NCBI RefSeq assembly: GCF_027924905.1
Contig: NZ_AP027055.1
Location: forward strand, 62,001 to 126,000
Length of the DNA: 64,000 nt
Direction: 5' to 3'
Origin: Limnohabitans sp. INBF002
Lineage (GTDB): Bacteria > Pseudomonadota > Gammaproteobacteria > Burkholderiales > Burkholderiaceae_C
In this document: positions 18,090 through 27,057 of the stretch, one piece after another
How the letters are laid out: each line of letters starts with the position of its first letter
Numbering within the stretch: the stretch's first letter is position 1
Translations under genes and position numbers: made by a program
Notes under the pieces: generated by a model
What the model saw: the letters and a program-made list of their open reading frames with translations, nothing else
The model's database searches: none
What the model was told of the DNA's origin: nothing

Positions 18090-19436
18090 TCAGTGCGTTG
18101 CTTTTGCGTCTGCGTCTGCGTCTGCGTGCGCCACCGGCAAGATGCGTGAGGCCAGCCACACCAGCAGCAACACAGGCGCGCCCAGCAAGGCAGTGCTGTT
18201 GAAGAAGGTTTCGTAGCCATGCGCGTCCACATACACGCCCGAGAACCCGGCCAGCCACTTGGGCGCGAGCAACATCATCGAGCTGAACAGCGCGTACTGC
18301 GTGGCCGAGTAGTTCACATTGGTCAAACTAGACAAATACGCAATGAACGCTGCTGACGCAATGCCGCTGGCCAAGTTGTCGGCTGAGATGACCCACACCA
18401 ACGCCGTCAAATCGTGCCCGCGCGTGGCCAGCCAGGCAAACAACAAATTGGTGAGGGCGCTGAGCACTGCGCCCAGCATGAGGATGCGCATCACGCCCAA
18501 ACGCATGGACAGCACGCCGCCAATGAACGCGCCCAACAACGTCATGATGACGCCAAACACTTTGGTGACGGCAGCCACTTCGTCTTTGGTGTAACCCATG
18601 TCCACATAAAACGGATTGGCCATGATGCCCATCACCACATCGCTGATGCGGTACACCGCGATCAAGCCCAAAATGAGCGCCGCTTGCCAGCGGTAGCGGC
18701 GAATAAATTCGGCGAAGGGTTCGACCAATGCACTTTGCAGCCATTCGCGCGCATTGCGCGCGGGGGGCATATCACGTTGGGCCGGCTCGGGCGAGAGCAA
18801 CACGGTCAACACGCCCAGGCTCATGGACGCGGCCATGACCAGGTATGCGGTTTGCCATGCGGTGTGTTGGTAAGCGGTTTCGTCTGCGCCCGATGCACGC
18901 GCAGCCACCCACAACACGCCAGCACCTGCCCAAATCATGGCCAGGCGATAGCCGGTTTGGTAGGTGGCGGCAAGTGCCGCTTGGTGCTGCGCATCAGCTG
19001 ACTCAATGCGAAAAGCATCGAGCGCAATGTCTTGCGTGGCCGACCCAAAAGCCACGACCAACGCGCACCACACCACGGGCTCTAGTGCCAGTTGTGGGTC
19101 CAACAAAGCCATGCCGATGAGCCCCGCGACAACCATCGCTTGCGCCAACAGCAGCCAGCTGCGACGGCGGCCCAGCCAGCGTGTGAGCAGTGGCAAAGGC
19201 AGGCGGTCCACCAGCGGCGACCACACCCATTTGAAGCCGTAAGCCAAACCCACCCAACTCAAAAAGCCAATCGTGCTGCGGTCAATCCCAGCTTCTCGTA
19301 AGCGAAAACTCAGCGTCCCCAAAACCAACAGAAGTGGCAAACCCGCCGAAAAGCCCAGACACAACATACGCCATGAGGCCGGCTCTAAGTACACATGAAG
19401 TGCGGCCATCCAGCTGAGTTTTTTGGTATCGTTCAT
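18090..19436 (-). CDS. AmpG-like MFS permease
   Basis: A 448-residue major-facilitator protein with about 12 membrane segments of the AmpG branch; AmpG imports anhydromuropeptides for peptidoglycan recycling. Supporting features are WRMLCLGFSAGLPLLLVLGTLSFRL at the start (two adjoining blocks), GLAYGFKWVWSPLVDR, and FGSATQDIALDAFRIE near residue 133. The C-terminus ends in an Ala-Asp repeat encoded by three copies of the hexamer TGCGTC (18105-18122), a change in copy number of which would stay in frame. It is co-directional with the downstream two-component genes. Confidence 0.8.
   Translation of the reverse strand: MNDTKKLSWMAALHVYLEPASWRMLCLGFSAGLPLLLVLGTLSFRLREAGIDRSTIGFLSWVGLAYGFKWVWSPLVDRLPLPLLTRWLGRRRSWLLLAQAMVVAGLIGMALLDPQLALEPVVWCALVVAFGSATQDIALDAFRIESADAQHQAALAATYQTGYRLAMIWAGAGVLWVAARASGADETAYQHTAWQTAYLVMAASMSLGVLTVLLSPEPAQRDMPPARNAREWLQSALVEPFAEFIRRYRWQAALILGLIAVYRISDVVMGIMANPFYVDMGYTKDEVAAVTKVFGVIMTLLGAFIGGVLSMRLGVMRILMLGAVLSALTNLLFAWLATRGHDLTALVWVISADNLASGIASAAFIAYLSSLTNVNYSATQYALFSSMMLLAPKWLAGFSGVYVDAHGYETFFNSTALLGAPVLLLVWLASRILPVAHADADADAKATH
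18105..18122. repeat. Hexanucleotide repeat (TGCGTC)x3
   Basis: Three tandem TGCGTC units (a fourth degenerate unit follows) in the 3' end of the AmpG-like gene, encoding the alternating Ala-Asp tail. Slippage would alter tail length without a frameshift. Confidence 0.75.
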
Positions 19437-19472
19437 GCCTCTATTTTCAGGCTTTCACAAAAAGACTTTGCC

Positions 19473-20300
19473 ATGCTCACCAAACGCGCTTTTCTTTACG
19501 GTTGTGTCGGCTGTACTTGCGGCCTTGGCAGCAGCGGTTTGTTGGCGCGCGACGGCGTGGAAGTGACCAAAGAAGCCTCTGTGTTTGCCAACCTCGTGCC
19601 TGCGGCGGAGGTCGAACAATCGGCGCACAAGCAATACGCCGACATGATGAAAGAGGCCGCTAGCAAAAATGCATTGGGCCCAGACAACCATCCCCAAGTC
19701 ATACGCCTGCGCCGAATTGCCAAAGACATCATTCCGCACAGCTTTGACTGGAACCCCCGCGCCAAAGAATGGAAGTGGGAAGTCAACTTGGTGGGCTCGA
19801 ACCAAATCAACGCCTTTTGCATGCCCGGCGGCAAGATTGCTTTTTACAGCGGCATCTTGACCCAGTTGCAACTGACCGACGACGAGGTGGCCATGGTCAT
19901 TGGCCATGAGATTGCCCACGCCTTGCGTGAGCACGCGCGAGAACGCATGGGCAAAGCCACCGCCACCAATGGTGTTGCCGCCATTGGCAGCACGGTGGCT
20001 TCTGTCTTTTTTGGCGTGAGCCCGCAGCTCACCGATTTGGTGGCCAAGCAGGGGGCGAACTTGTTGAACCTCAAATTCAGCCGCGACGATGAAACCGAAG
20101 CGGACTTGGTGGGCATGGAAATCGCCGCACGCGCCGGCTACGACCCGCGCGCAGGTGTGACGCTGTGGCAAAAAATGAGTGCCGCCAACAAAGGCGCACC
20201 ACCCCAGTGGCTCAGCACCCATCCTTCGGGTAACACGCGCATTGAAGAAATTCAGGCCAATTTGCCCAAGGTGATGCCTTTGTACGAGCGTAAAAAATAA
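19473..20300 (+). CDS. M48-family zinc metalloprotease
   Basis: A 275-residue exported peptidase. The N-terminus MLTKRAFLYGCVGCTCGLGSSGLLA resembles a signal or lipoprotein-type leader with three cysteines. The zinc site is HEIAH at 145-149, with the third ligand in DDETEADLVGMEIAARAGYDP. This matches BepA/LoiP-type periplasmic M48 proteases that maintain outer-membrane proteins. The start at 19473 was preferred over the open upstream frame, which would run into the divergent AmpG-like gene. Confidence 0.86.
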   Translation: MLTKRAFLYGCVGCTCGLGSSGLLARDGVEVTKEASVFANLVPAAEVEQSAHKQYADMMKEAASKNALGPDNHPQVIRLRRIAKDIIPHSFDWNPRAKEWKWEVNLVGSNQINAFCMPGGKIAFYSGILTQLQLTDDEVAMVIGHEIAHALREHARERMGKATATNGVAAIGSTVASVFFGVSPQLTDLVAKQGANLLNLKFSRDDETEADLVGMEIAARAGYDPRAGVTLWQKMSAANKGAPPQWLSTHPSGNTRIEEIQANLPKVMPLYERKK

Positions 20301-20309
20301 GGTCCACCC

Positions 20310-20804
20310 ATGACATCCACGCTTTTCCGCCCCTTCTTCGCGAGCATGCTGTTGTTAGCCGCCAAAGTCTATGCCGATCCCTACATGGGTATGGAATACC
20401 AAAAATTGTCTGGCACACGGAGCGATCAGTCGTACGCGACCAGCCAAGCCAATGTCGTGGTGGGCTACGAGTGGCCACTCTCGGCAGACTTGAAACATGG
20501 CGTTGAATACACGGGACCGATCAGTACCAGCACAGGACAACTGGGCGCTCAAAACGTCGAAACCACGTTGATGGCATTTGGTTACAAACTCACGTACAAC
20601 GGGTTTTACGGCAAGGCGGCCTACGTCAAGTTAGACCGTGATGATGCTGATCTAGAAAAATCCAAAGACCGTGCGGCAATGTACAGCCTCGGTTACGAGC
20701 ACGCGCTTGATGACACCACCACGTTGCGTGTCTCACGCGACATCTTGCGCTCTAGCGCTGTTTCAGTGTCTGGATTCAGTGCTGCGGTGCTGTTTGGGTT
20801 TTAA
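20310..20804 (+). CDS. Small outer-membrane beta-barrel-like protein
   Basis: A 164-residue protein with a signal peptide (about 1-22, ending VYA) and then alternating amphipathic strands, e.g. YMGMEYQKLSG, ANVVVGYEWPL, AFGYKLTYNGFYGKAAYVKL, MYSLGYEHALDDTTTLRVSR, ending in phenylalanine (AAVLFGF), the usual terminal residue of BAM-inserted proteins. About eight strands could form a small barrel. It starts 9 bp after the M48 protease gene, suggesting an operon and possibly a protease-client or quality-control link (inference). Confidence 0.65.
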   Translation: MTSTLFRPFFASMLLLAAKVYADPYMGMEYQKLSGTRSDQSYATSQANVVVGYEWPLSADLKHGVEYTGPISTSTGQLGAQNVETTLMAFGYKLTYNGFYGKAAYVKLDRDDADLEKSKDRAAMYSLGYEHALDDTTTLRVSRDILRSSAVSVSGFSAAVLFGF

Positions 20805-20913
20805 AACGCCGCGACCTTCAACCCAGGTACACCCGCCGGTGTAACCCCCTTGGCGTATAGCTTTCGCCGCTTATAAAAATTACCATCGCTACAGATTTTT
20901 ATTTGTAGCTCTT

Positions 20914-21183
20914 GTGACTTCCAAGCCCGCCCTCCCCAGTCAGCAATCATCAGAACGATTGGGTCTTGCTGACGGCGCTCGACTTGGCCGCTTTCACACA
21001 CACCAGCAGCGCGCGTTGCGCCTTAACTATGCGGCCATTGCGATAGGTGTATTGATCGCACTGTATGTGCTGGTCACCATCATTCGGCCTTTGTTTTTCA
21101 GCACACGCCCAGGAAAAGCGACACAGGACTTTGGCTGCATTTCCAAGTCGGTCATCAGCGACTGCTCGGCCAGTAGCCGTTAA
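20914..21183 (+). CDS. Possible small membrane protein
   Basis: An 89-residue frame from a GTG at 20914 with one clear hydrophobic segment (AAIAIGVLIALYVLVTIIRP, about residues 40-59), a basic N-terminal half and two cysteines near the C-terminus. No ribosome site is convincing and I recognise no family. It lies in an otherwise gene-free 375-bp gap and its end overlaps the stop of the convergent kinase gene by 4 bp. It may not be a gene. Confidence 0.35.
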   Translation: MTSKPALPSQQSSERLGLADGARLGRFHTHQQRALRLNYAAIAIGVLIALYVLVTIIRPLFFSTRPGKATQDFGCISKSVISDCSASSR

Positions 21184-22670
21184 TAAATCATTGGCCCGGT
21201 TGTCGCCGGCAAGTTGACCGTGAATGTGGTGCCACTGCTTGCGTCTGTCACAAAATCAATCGTGCCTTGATGCGTTTCCACAATTGTGCGGCTTAGCCAC
21301 AGGCCAATGCCCATGCCGTCTTCTTTGGTGGTTCGCAGCAATTCAAAAATAGACGCCGCAATGTCTGGGGCAATGCCTGAGCCGTTATCCGTCACTGTCA
21401 GCAGCACACGGTCGCCCTGCAGCTGTGTGCGCAATGTGATGCGTTTTTGCTTTGAGGTGTCGAGCGTCAACGCATCTGCAGCATTGGTGATGAGGTTCAG
21501 CAACACCTGCTGTAGCTGAGATTTGTCACCCGTGATCATCGTTGCCTCGGGGTGCAGGTCGACCTTCAAGGCAATGTGGTTGCTGTTGAGTTTAGATTTG
21601 CAGAGCAACAACACGTCACTGGCTAGCGCGTTCAAGTCAAACGTCGACATCAATTTCCGGCCGCTGCCAAACATGTTGCGCAGTGTTTTGATGATGGTGG
21701 CCGCGCGTTGGTTGTCTTTCATCAAGTCGCGCATGGCTTCTTTGACTGTGCTGTCTGCGCTGGCGTTTGTGCCCGTGTCCAGGAGGGCCGAGTCAATCAA
21801 TTCGGCGTTGAGTTGAATAGACGTGAGGGGTTGGTTCAGCTCGTGTGCCAGGCACGCGACCAAGGCCCCCATGCCTGCGGTCTTGTTGAAGATCGCGAGT
21901 TGTCGAATGATTTCTTCTCGCTCCTGCAACAGCTTTTTTAAATCGACGCTGGTTTTTCGTATGGCTTCAGCGCGCTCGTTGGTCACGGCCAGCTCGTGCG
22001 TCATGGCCATTTTTTGACGCTCGGAAATCTCTAAAAAGATGCGCAAAAAAGCGATGTTGCTCAAGGTGATGGCCATGAACTGGCCAACGATCATGATGGC
22101 TTGGTCCCAAGTGGTGGCGTAAATGTCTTGTACGTCTCCGAGGAGGGCCACGCCAAAGGTGCGGATGCCGAGCGTGATGCTGAGGATCAAGCCGCTCCAC
22201 ATCAACAATTTGGCACCGAACGACACGCGTCGCTGGTTCAGCTGCTGACCAATGCGGAAATAGTCAAAGCACAGCACGGCATAAAAACCGTTGAAAAGCA
22301 GCAGCGCTTCCCACACCGCTTGATGAAAATAAATCAAGTAGCAAAAGACCGCGTAGTACACCGCATTGGCCACGGTGTAGGTGCGAAACGTACGTTCTTG
22401 TGATGTGGGTAGCAGGTACATGCGCAAGGCCACCATGCGCCCCCAGTTGCCAATCAGCATCAAGAACTGCGCCACATAAAAAAACAACACGTCAGGCACG
22501 CTGTCACGTATGGCGAGTAAGACCACGGCAACGCCGCTGATCATCCCTGAGCCACACCACAGCCTGACCTGAAAACTGCGGTACTCCAGCAGAGCAAGCC
22601 AAATGGCGCCGTGCAGCATCAAGTACACGAAACAGATCATGAAGATCGTGGTTTGTGTATCAAGGTGCAT
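21180..22670 (-). CDS. Orphan membrane sensor histidine kinase
   Basis: A 496-residue kinase whose first 200 residues hold about seven hydrophobic segments with almost no soluble sensor loop. A short coiled stretch (residues 215-260) leads into DHp with H276 (ACLAHELNQPLTSIQLNAEL) and a HATPase_c domain with NLITNAADAL, DNGSGIAPD and GIGLWLSRTIVE. The HELNQP box belongs to the FixL/DctB-like kinase group. No response regulator is adjacent, so it is an orphan. The 7-helix input suggests sensing within the membrane. Confidence 0.82.
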   Translation of the reverse strand: MHLDTQTTIFMICFVYLMLHGAIWLALLEYRSFQVRLWCGSGMISGVAVVLLAIRDSVPDVLFFYVAQFLMLIGNWGRMVALRMYLLPTSQERTFRTYTVANAVYYAVFCYLIYFHQAVWEALLLFNGFYAVLCFDYFRIGQQLNQRRVSFGAKLLMWSGLILSITLGIRTFGVALLGDVQDIYATTWDQAIMIVGQFMAITLSNIAFLRIFLEISERQKMAMTHELAVTNERAEAIRKTSVDLKKLLQEREEIIRQLAIFNKTAGMGALVACLAHELNQPLTSIQLNAELIDSALLDTGTNASADSTVKEAMRDLMKDNQRAATIIKTLRNMFGSGRKLMSTFDLNALASDVLLLCKSKLNSNHIALKVDLHPEATMITGDKSQLQQVLLNLITNAADALTLDTSKQKRITLRTQLQGDRVLLTVTDNGSGIAPDIAASIFELLRTTKEDGMGIGLWLSRTIVETHQGTIDFVTDASSGTTFTVNLPATTGPMIY

Positions 22671-22710
22671 AGGTTGGGGTCGTGTTCAATGTAACTTTCG
22701 TGTGCTGCGC

Positions 22711-23349
22711 TTAGGTGCCGCCCACATAGGGGTTGCTCACGCGCTCGCGTCCGAACGTGCTCTCTGGCCCATGGCCGGGAATGAACACGGTGTCATCGCC
22801 CATGGGCCACAAACGCTGCGTGATGCTGTTGATCAAATCGTCGTGGTTGCCTTGCGGAAAGTCGGTGCGGCCAATGCTGCCCGCAAACAGCACATCGCCC
22901 ACAAACGCACGCTTGATCTCGGGTGAGTAAAACACCACATGGCCAGGTGTGTGGCCGGGGCAATGACGCACTTGCAGCGTGTGTTTGCCCAACGTGACCG
23001 TGTCGCCATCGTCCAGCCAACGCGTGGGCGTGAAGGGGCGTGACGGCGGGAATCTGTAGTTGGCAGCAGCCTGTGGCAAGCCGTCAATCCAAAACTGATC
23101 GCCTGGGTGCGGGCCAATGATGGGCAAGTTGAGCTTTTCGGCCAAGTCGGCAGTGCCGCCGGCGTGGTCGATGTGCGCATGGGTGATCCAGATTTGTTCC
23201 AGCGTCACACCCAGTTGTTTGCAAGCGTCTTCCAGCACGGGCAAATCACCCCCAGGATCAATGACGGCGCCTTGCATCGTTTCATCGCACCAGACGATGG
23301 AACAGTTTTGTTGGAACGGGGTAACGGGGACGGTTTCGTACTGAAGCAT
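22711..23349 (-). CDS. MBL-fold metallo-hydrolase (glyoxalase II-like)
   Basis: A 212-residue metallo-beta-lactamase-fold enzyme close to the YcbL/GloB-like group. The metal motif is THAHIDHAGG with H57, H59, D61 and H62; further ligands are in RHCPGHTPGHVVFYSP, FVGDVLFAGSIGRTDFP and FIPGHGPESTFGRE. The ATG at 23349 (MLQYETVPVTPFQQNCSIVW) gives the standard family start. It probably hydrolyses a thioester such as S-lactoylglutathione, but the substrate is not certain. Confidence 0.88.
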   Translation of the reverse strand: MLQYETVPVTPFQQNCSIVWCDETMQGAVIDPGGDLPVLEDACKQLGVTLEQIWITHAHIDHAGGTADLAEKLNLPIIGPHPGDQFWIDGLPQAAANYRFPPSRPFTPTRWLDDGDTVTLGKHTLQVRHCPGHTPGHVVFYSPEIKRAFVGDVLFAGSIGRTDFPQGNHDDLINSITQRLWPMGDDTVFIPGHGPESTFGRERVSNPYVGGT

Positions 23350-23366
23350 GTTGCAAATGGTAGCGG

Positions 23367-24164
23367 TTAAACATGTCTGACTGCTTTTGCCAGGGCGCTG
23401 ACCACATCTGTTTGCGTCAATATGCCAATCAAGCGATTTTCTGAATCGATCACGGGCAGGTGGTGGTGTCCTGTTTGAGAAAAAAGTGACAACAGTTCTG
23501 CCAAGTAGCTTTGCGCACTGGCGACGCGCACGCGGCGTGTCATGACTTGGCCCACCACTTCGGGCTTGTCGCCGTGCGACAGGCCCGAGGGTTGCCAAAC
23601 ATGTTTGATGCGTTCAGACAGGCTCATGTAATCGTCGATTTGCGCGTGCTTTAAAAAGTCTGCCATGGTGATGATGCCCACCACACGCCTGGCACGGTCT
23701 ACGACCGGCAGCGCTTTGATGTGATGCCGCCGCATCAGCCCCCAAGCTTCTGACAAAGAGGAGCCAAACTCCACCGCGTGCGGTGATCGCGACATGACTT
23801 CTTCGCAGCGCAAATCTCCTAGCGTGCGCTGATACGCGGCTGACTCGGCGTATTGAAGCAATTGCGCCAGGTCGGCTGGGTCCACATCAATGATCTGTTG
23901 GTAGTGTTCCAGCGCGGCATTCAGGTCACTTTTCGTGAACCGGTTGTTCGCATGTGCATCATCGCGATCAGTTTTTGAATGATGGGGGTAGGGCCGCGCA
24001 GTCAAATTGTTATAGACCAAGCCCGCCACAACCAAAAGCACAGAATTCAGGAGGAACGGAAACAGCACGATGTCAAACGATGGCTTGTGTGCCAGAACCG
24101 CCAACATTCGCAACTTCTCTTGGTTGGAAACTGTCAGCGGAGTAGGCCAAAAGCGACGCATCAT
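23367..24164 (-). CDS. HPP-family membrane/CBS protein with internally deleted HPP domain
   Basis: A 265-residue protein. Residues 1-22 (MMRRFWPTPLTVSNQEKLR) look like the start of an HPP-family protein, and residues 30-62 (LFPFLLNSVLLVVAGLVYNNLTARPYPH) look like the last helix and end of the HPP domain. The roughly 100-120 residues with three helices and the HPP motif that should lie between are missing. After a linker, two CBS domains follow (about 120-175 and 205-262) with intact IGILTQTDVVSAL-type endings. The frame is open, so it may be a remnant or a working soluble CBS protein with one membrane anchor. Confidence 0.7.
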   Translation of the reverse strand: MMRRFWPTPLTVSNQEKLRMLAVLAHKPSFDIVLFPFLLNSVLLVVAGLVYNNLTARPYPHHSKTDRDDAHANNRFTKSDLNAALEHYQQIIDVDPADLAQLLQYAESAAYQRTLGDLRCEEVMSRSPHAVEFGSSLSEAWGLMRRHHIKALPVVDRARRVVGIITMADFLKHAQIDDYMSLSERIKHVWQPSGLSHGDKPEVVGQVMTRRVRVASAQSYLAELLSLFSQTGHHHLPVIDSENRLIGILTQTDVVSALAKAVRHV

Positions 24165-24331
24165 GATTGGCGCCCAAGCCGCAAAAGTATTGATTTGAAC
24201 AAAATCATCAGTAACAACTCAATATTGCAAATAACAACAAAAAATACACGAGCAAATTGGCAAATGCAACTTTGAAATGCACAAAATGGATCGCACAAAA
24301 ACTAATCGTGCAGTCATTTTGCATCGCCGGC

Positions 24332-24802
24332 ATGAACAAGCAGCAAACACAAAGCATCAATCTAGACGACGCCAAAGTTCGTTTTAGAAAAGCTTTGAAC
24401 GACGCACTGATTAACAGGTTTGGCAAAGTCCCGACAGCCAACGCATTTGCTAATCAATTCAGCTTCCGTGCGGGTGGTCTTGCAGGGGTCACCCGGGAAA
24501 CTGCGCGTAAGTGGTTGGCGGGTCAAGCCATTCCAGAGGTCGCTAAATTAATCGTGTTTGTCGACTGGTTGGGATTGGATGCCAATGAGTTCATGAGCAC
24601 ACGGCTGGGCAAAACACAAACGGATGATGATGTTGTGATTGACACCATTCGTGAGCTAGTCAGGCACATGGATGACAAAACGCGTCACACAATTTTGTTA
24701 ACGGCCTGGGCGCTGCGTGAAACGCACGGTCTCCATGCCCAAAAATTAGATTTGCCAACTTTAAAGCGCGCGCTTGTCACCAATCTTGGCCGGGTGAGCT
24801 AG
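24332..24802 (+). CDS. Helix-turn-helix DNA-binding protein
   Basis: A 156-residue protein from the ATG at 24332; the frame is open 75 bp further up. Residues 17-80 resemble an XRE-like domain: RFRKALNDALINRFGKVPTANAFANQF, then GVTRETARKWLAGQAIPEVAKLIVFVDWLGLDANEFM. The C-terminal half is helical without a known domain. The AT-rich upstream 160 bp contains partial inverted repeats of ATGCAC/GTGCAG and ATTTTGCAT that could be an operator. Its stop directly abuts the ATG of the next gene. Confidence 0.65.
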   Translation: MNKQQTQSINLDDAKVRFRKALNDALINRFGKVPTANAFANQFSFRAGGLAGVTRETARKWLAGQAIPEVAKLIVFVDWLGLDANEFMSTRLGKTQTDDDVVIDTIRELVRHMDDKTRHTILLTAWALRETHGLHAQKLDLPTLKRALVTNLGRVS

Positions 24803-25396
24803 ATGGCATCGCTGCCGCAGTGTCGATCGCTTGAATACGTCAAGCAGTTCAATATCACGGCCACTGACTTAGCGGTGGTGGTCGCATCCTTTTTGGCTTT
24901 CGTTGGCGCGTTCCATCTGAATCAATACTTGGATCGTTACATGCTTTACGCACCAGGTGTCAGCCTGATTTTTATTCCGGCGGGCGTCAAGTTGCTGGCG
25001 ATTCTTATTGGGCGCTTGCCTGCCATTGTGGGCCTGTACATTGCGAGCGTTTATGTGTCTACAGAAATATGGCATGACCTGCAAACAGCATCGCTCTATC
25101 TTTTTGCTGCGGTCAGTGTCTTTAGCTACGCCATCGCCGTGTATGTCGTCATGATTTTGGTCGGCATCTTCCGGAACTTGAACAACTTGCGTTATCACCA
25201 CATCGTGGTGCTTTCGTTTTCAGCAAGTATGTTCAACAGCGTCGTCCACAACGCGGCTTTTTTGGTGGTTGGCGTGACGGCTGTTGATGCGCAGTGGGCT
25301 ACTTCTACGGCCATGGCGTTCGGTGATTTTCTTGGTTGCCTTGCCGTCGTTTCGTTTTTCCACGCTGTGGCGTTGATGTTCAAGAAGGTTAGTTAA
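24803..25396 (+). CDS. MASE1-like integral membrane protein
   Basis: A 197-residue protein with five to six hydrophobic segments. The phrase APGVSLIFIPAGVKLLAILIGRLPAIVGLYI (two adjoining blocks) resembles the MASE1 membrane-sensor domain (family theme of a P-G-hydrophobic-L-L block followed by a second helix). No output domain is attached, so it is a stand-alone membrane unit. The ATG immediately follows the TAG of the HTH gene, so the two are translationally coupled and may act as a membrane-signal/DNA-binding pair (inference). Confidence 0.6.
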   Translation: MASLPQCRSLEYVKQFNITATDLAVVVASFLAFVGAFHLNQYLDRYMLYAPGVSLIFIPAGVKLLAILIGRLPAIVGLYIASVYVSTEIWHDLQTASLYLFAAVSVFSYAIAVYVVMILVGIFRNLNNLRYHHIVVLSFSASMFNSVVHNAAFLVVGVTAVDAQWATSTAMAFGDFLGCLAVVSFFHAVALMFKKVS

Positions 25397-26970
25397 TTCT
25401 GTTTGTCCAATTTCTCGAGCGCAGGCTCGTGAAACTCAAGACGACCTTCTCTGCACGCATAAACCGTAAAGAACGCACCGCGATGGTGTGCTTTGTAATG
25501 GCTGCGAAATGCGTTTTGTACCCCCTCTGAGAAAAGAGGCTGGTTGGTGTAAAAGTTCACAATTGAAAATGGAACGCCATGGCTTGGCGTTGCGATGAAC
25601 TTGTTTTGACAAGCCGTGAGAAAGGCAACAAACGCTTGGTCAGAAACACCGGAGTAGCTTAAGTCCATGAAGCCGGCGTATTCAAATTGAGGTGCTGCGG
25701 AGGTAATCAAATAGGGCCGCAAAAACGTCAAGCTGTAGTTGTCGTTCTCTTTGTCGGTGACCCCCATGAGCAAGCTGGGATATTCTTTGGCAAAATTTTG
25801 GATTTCGAGCGTCGCTTGGCGTTGCGACTCGATCATCGATGCGCTCTTGATCTCCGAGTCATAAATGTTTTTCCAAACAAAAGAGAGCACGTAGAGAGCC
25901 AAAATTGCGAGGCCAATTTTGATGCCTAAAAATCTGGCTTCGATGTTTTCAATTTTTCGTAATTGAATCTCATAGAGATATGAATTCAACACGACGATGG
26001 GAATCAGATGATGGACACCGGCACCAGGCTTTGAGCCTGCAATGGCAACAAGAATTTCAATCAGCACAACGCCCGTCCATCTGTAGGCTTCATATCGGGA
26101 TACGGTGGTGCATCTGAACGTCAGAGCAATGGGTATCCATGCAAACAACAGAAAAAACAAATTCTTTTCTAAGTAAGCAAACGAGATGCCGTGCTTTGTG
26201 GCCAACTTCAAATACTCAAAATATTGAAGCAATGACGTTCCGCCATCTATGAAAAAGCTCAAGCACACGACCACAAAGGCGACAGCGAATTGAGCAACTG
26301 TGCGCAACGAGTGGCCGCCAAAGAAAATCAGGAATGGCAGGATGTACAAAATTCCGTGCGCTTTTAGGGAGCTTGCAAGCCCTGCCAACACACCCAGCAG
26401 TAGCACTTTGTATTTGGGCTGTCGTTCAACGATCAGAGCAGCTAGCGCAACCAGCAAAACAAAGTAAGGTTCTGCGCGATTCCAAAACAGGATCAGGTTG
26501 AAAGGTAGCAATAAAAGCAAATACGCTTTGGCTAATGTGTTCTTGTAGGTAAAGAAAAGCAAACACCACGCAATGTTGAAGGCAATCACGCTGGGCAGCT
26601 TTGAGCTGAGGATTGGATCGTTGCCAAGTGCCAAAAACGGAAACTGAATCCAGTAAAGCGCTGGACCATAGAGCAGCCCATGCATAGACGGAGCGTCCAT
26701 AGGGGGATACAAATCGCCACCTTGTATCCAGATCAAGGTGATTTGTGTGATGGTGGGCTCTAAGTGGTCAATGAAGTTCGGATAGAACAAGTAAAGAACA
26801 GAGCACGCCGCTGTAAAAATAAAAGCTGCGTAGGTCAACGGCTTTGTCAGCGTATCAATCTGCCTCGCATAGCGGTTAGGGATTAGCAAAGAAACCACCC
26901 ATCCCAACACGAGTGAAATGCCAACGCCGTACATGCCGAGAAAAAGCAGGTAGTGTTTCAAAGAGGCCAC
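25393..26970 (-). CDS. GT-C-type multispanning membrane protein
   Basis: A 525-residue protein with 10-12 hydrophobic segments. A luminal-type loop after the second helix contains EPTITQITLIWIQGGDLYPPMDAPSMHG (given as adjoining blocks); such acidic loop motifs are typical of dolichyl/undecaprenyl-phosphate-dependent GT-C glycosyltransferases. The C-terminal 130 residues are soluble and predicted periplasmic. GC content looks clearly lower than in flanking genes, suggesting acquisition. It converges with the MASE1-like gene (4-bp overlap). Donor and acceptor unknown. Confidence 0.6.
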   Translation of the reverse strand: MASLKHYLLFLGMYGVGISLVLGWVVSLLIPNRYARQIDTLTKPLTYAAFIFTAACSVLYLFYPNFIDHLEPTITQITLIWIQGGDLYPPMDAPSMHGLLYGPALYWIQFPFLALGNDPILSSKLPSVIAFNIAWCLLFFTYKNTLAKAYLLLLLPFNLILFWNRAEPYFVLLVALAALIVERQPKYKVLLLGVLAGLASSLKAHGILYILPFLIFFGGHSLRTVAQFAVAFVVVCLSFFIDGGTSLLQYFEYLKLATKHGISFAYLEKNLFFLLFAWIPIALTFRCTTVSRYEAYRWTGVVLIEILVAIAGSKPGAGVHHLIPIVVLNSYLYEIQLRKIENIEARFLGIKIGLAILALYVLSFVWKNIYDSEIKSASMIESQRQATLEIQNFAKEYPSLLMGVTDKENDNYSLTFLRPYLITSAAPQFEYAGFMDLSYSGVSDQAFVAFLTACQNKFIATPSHGVPFSIVNFYTNQPLFSEGVQNAFRSHYKAHHRGAFFTVYACREGRLEFHEPALEKLDKQN

Positions 26971-27009
26971 TTAAATACTCCCTGTTTTGCAACGTTTATC
27001 TGATGTGTG

Positions 27010-27045
27010 CAAAACAAAACCCGCTCGTAGGCGGGTTTTGTTTTG
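27010..27045 (-). terminator. Intrinsic terminator downstream of panD
   Basis: Perfect 15-bp inverted repeat CAAAACAAAACCCGC / GCGGGTTTTGTTTTG around a 6-nt loop. The T-rich arm follows the GC stem on either strand, so it can work bidirectionally, but panD (ending 12 bp away on the minus strand) is the gene it serves. Confidence 0.85.
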
Positions 27046-27057
27046 AGGCCATTGCAA

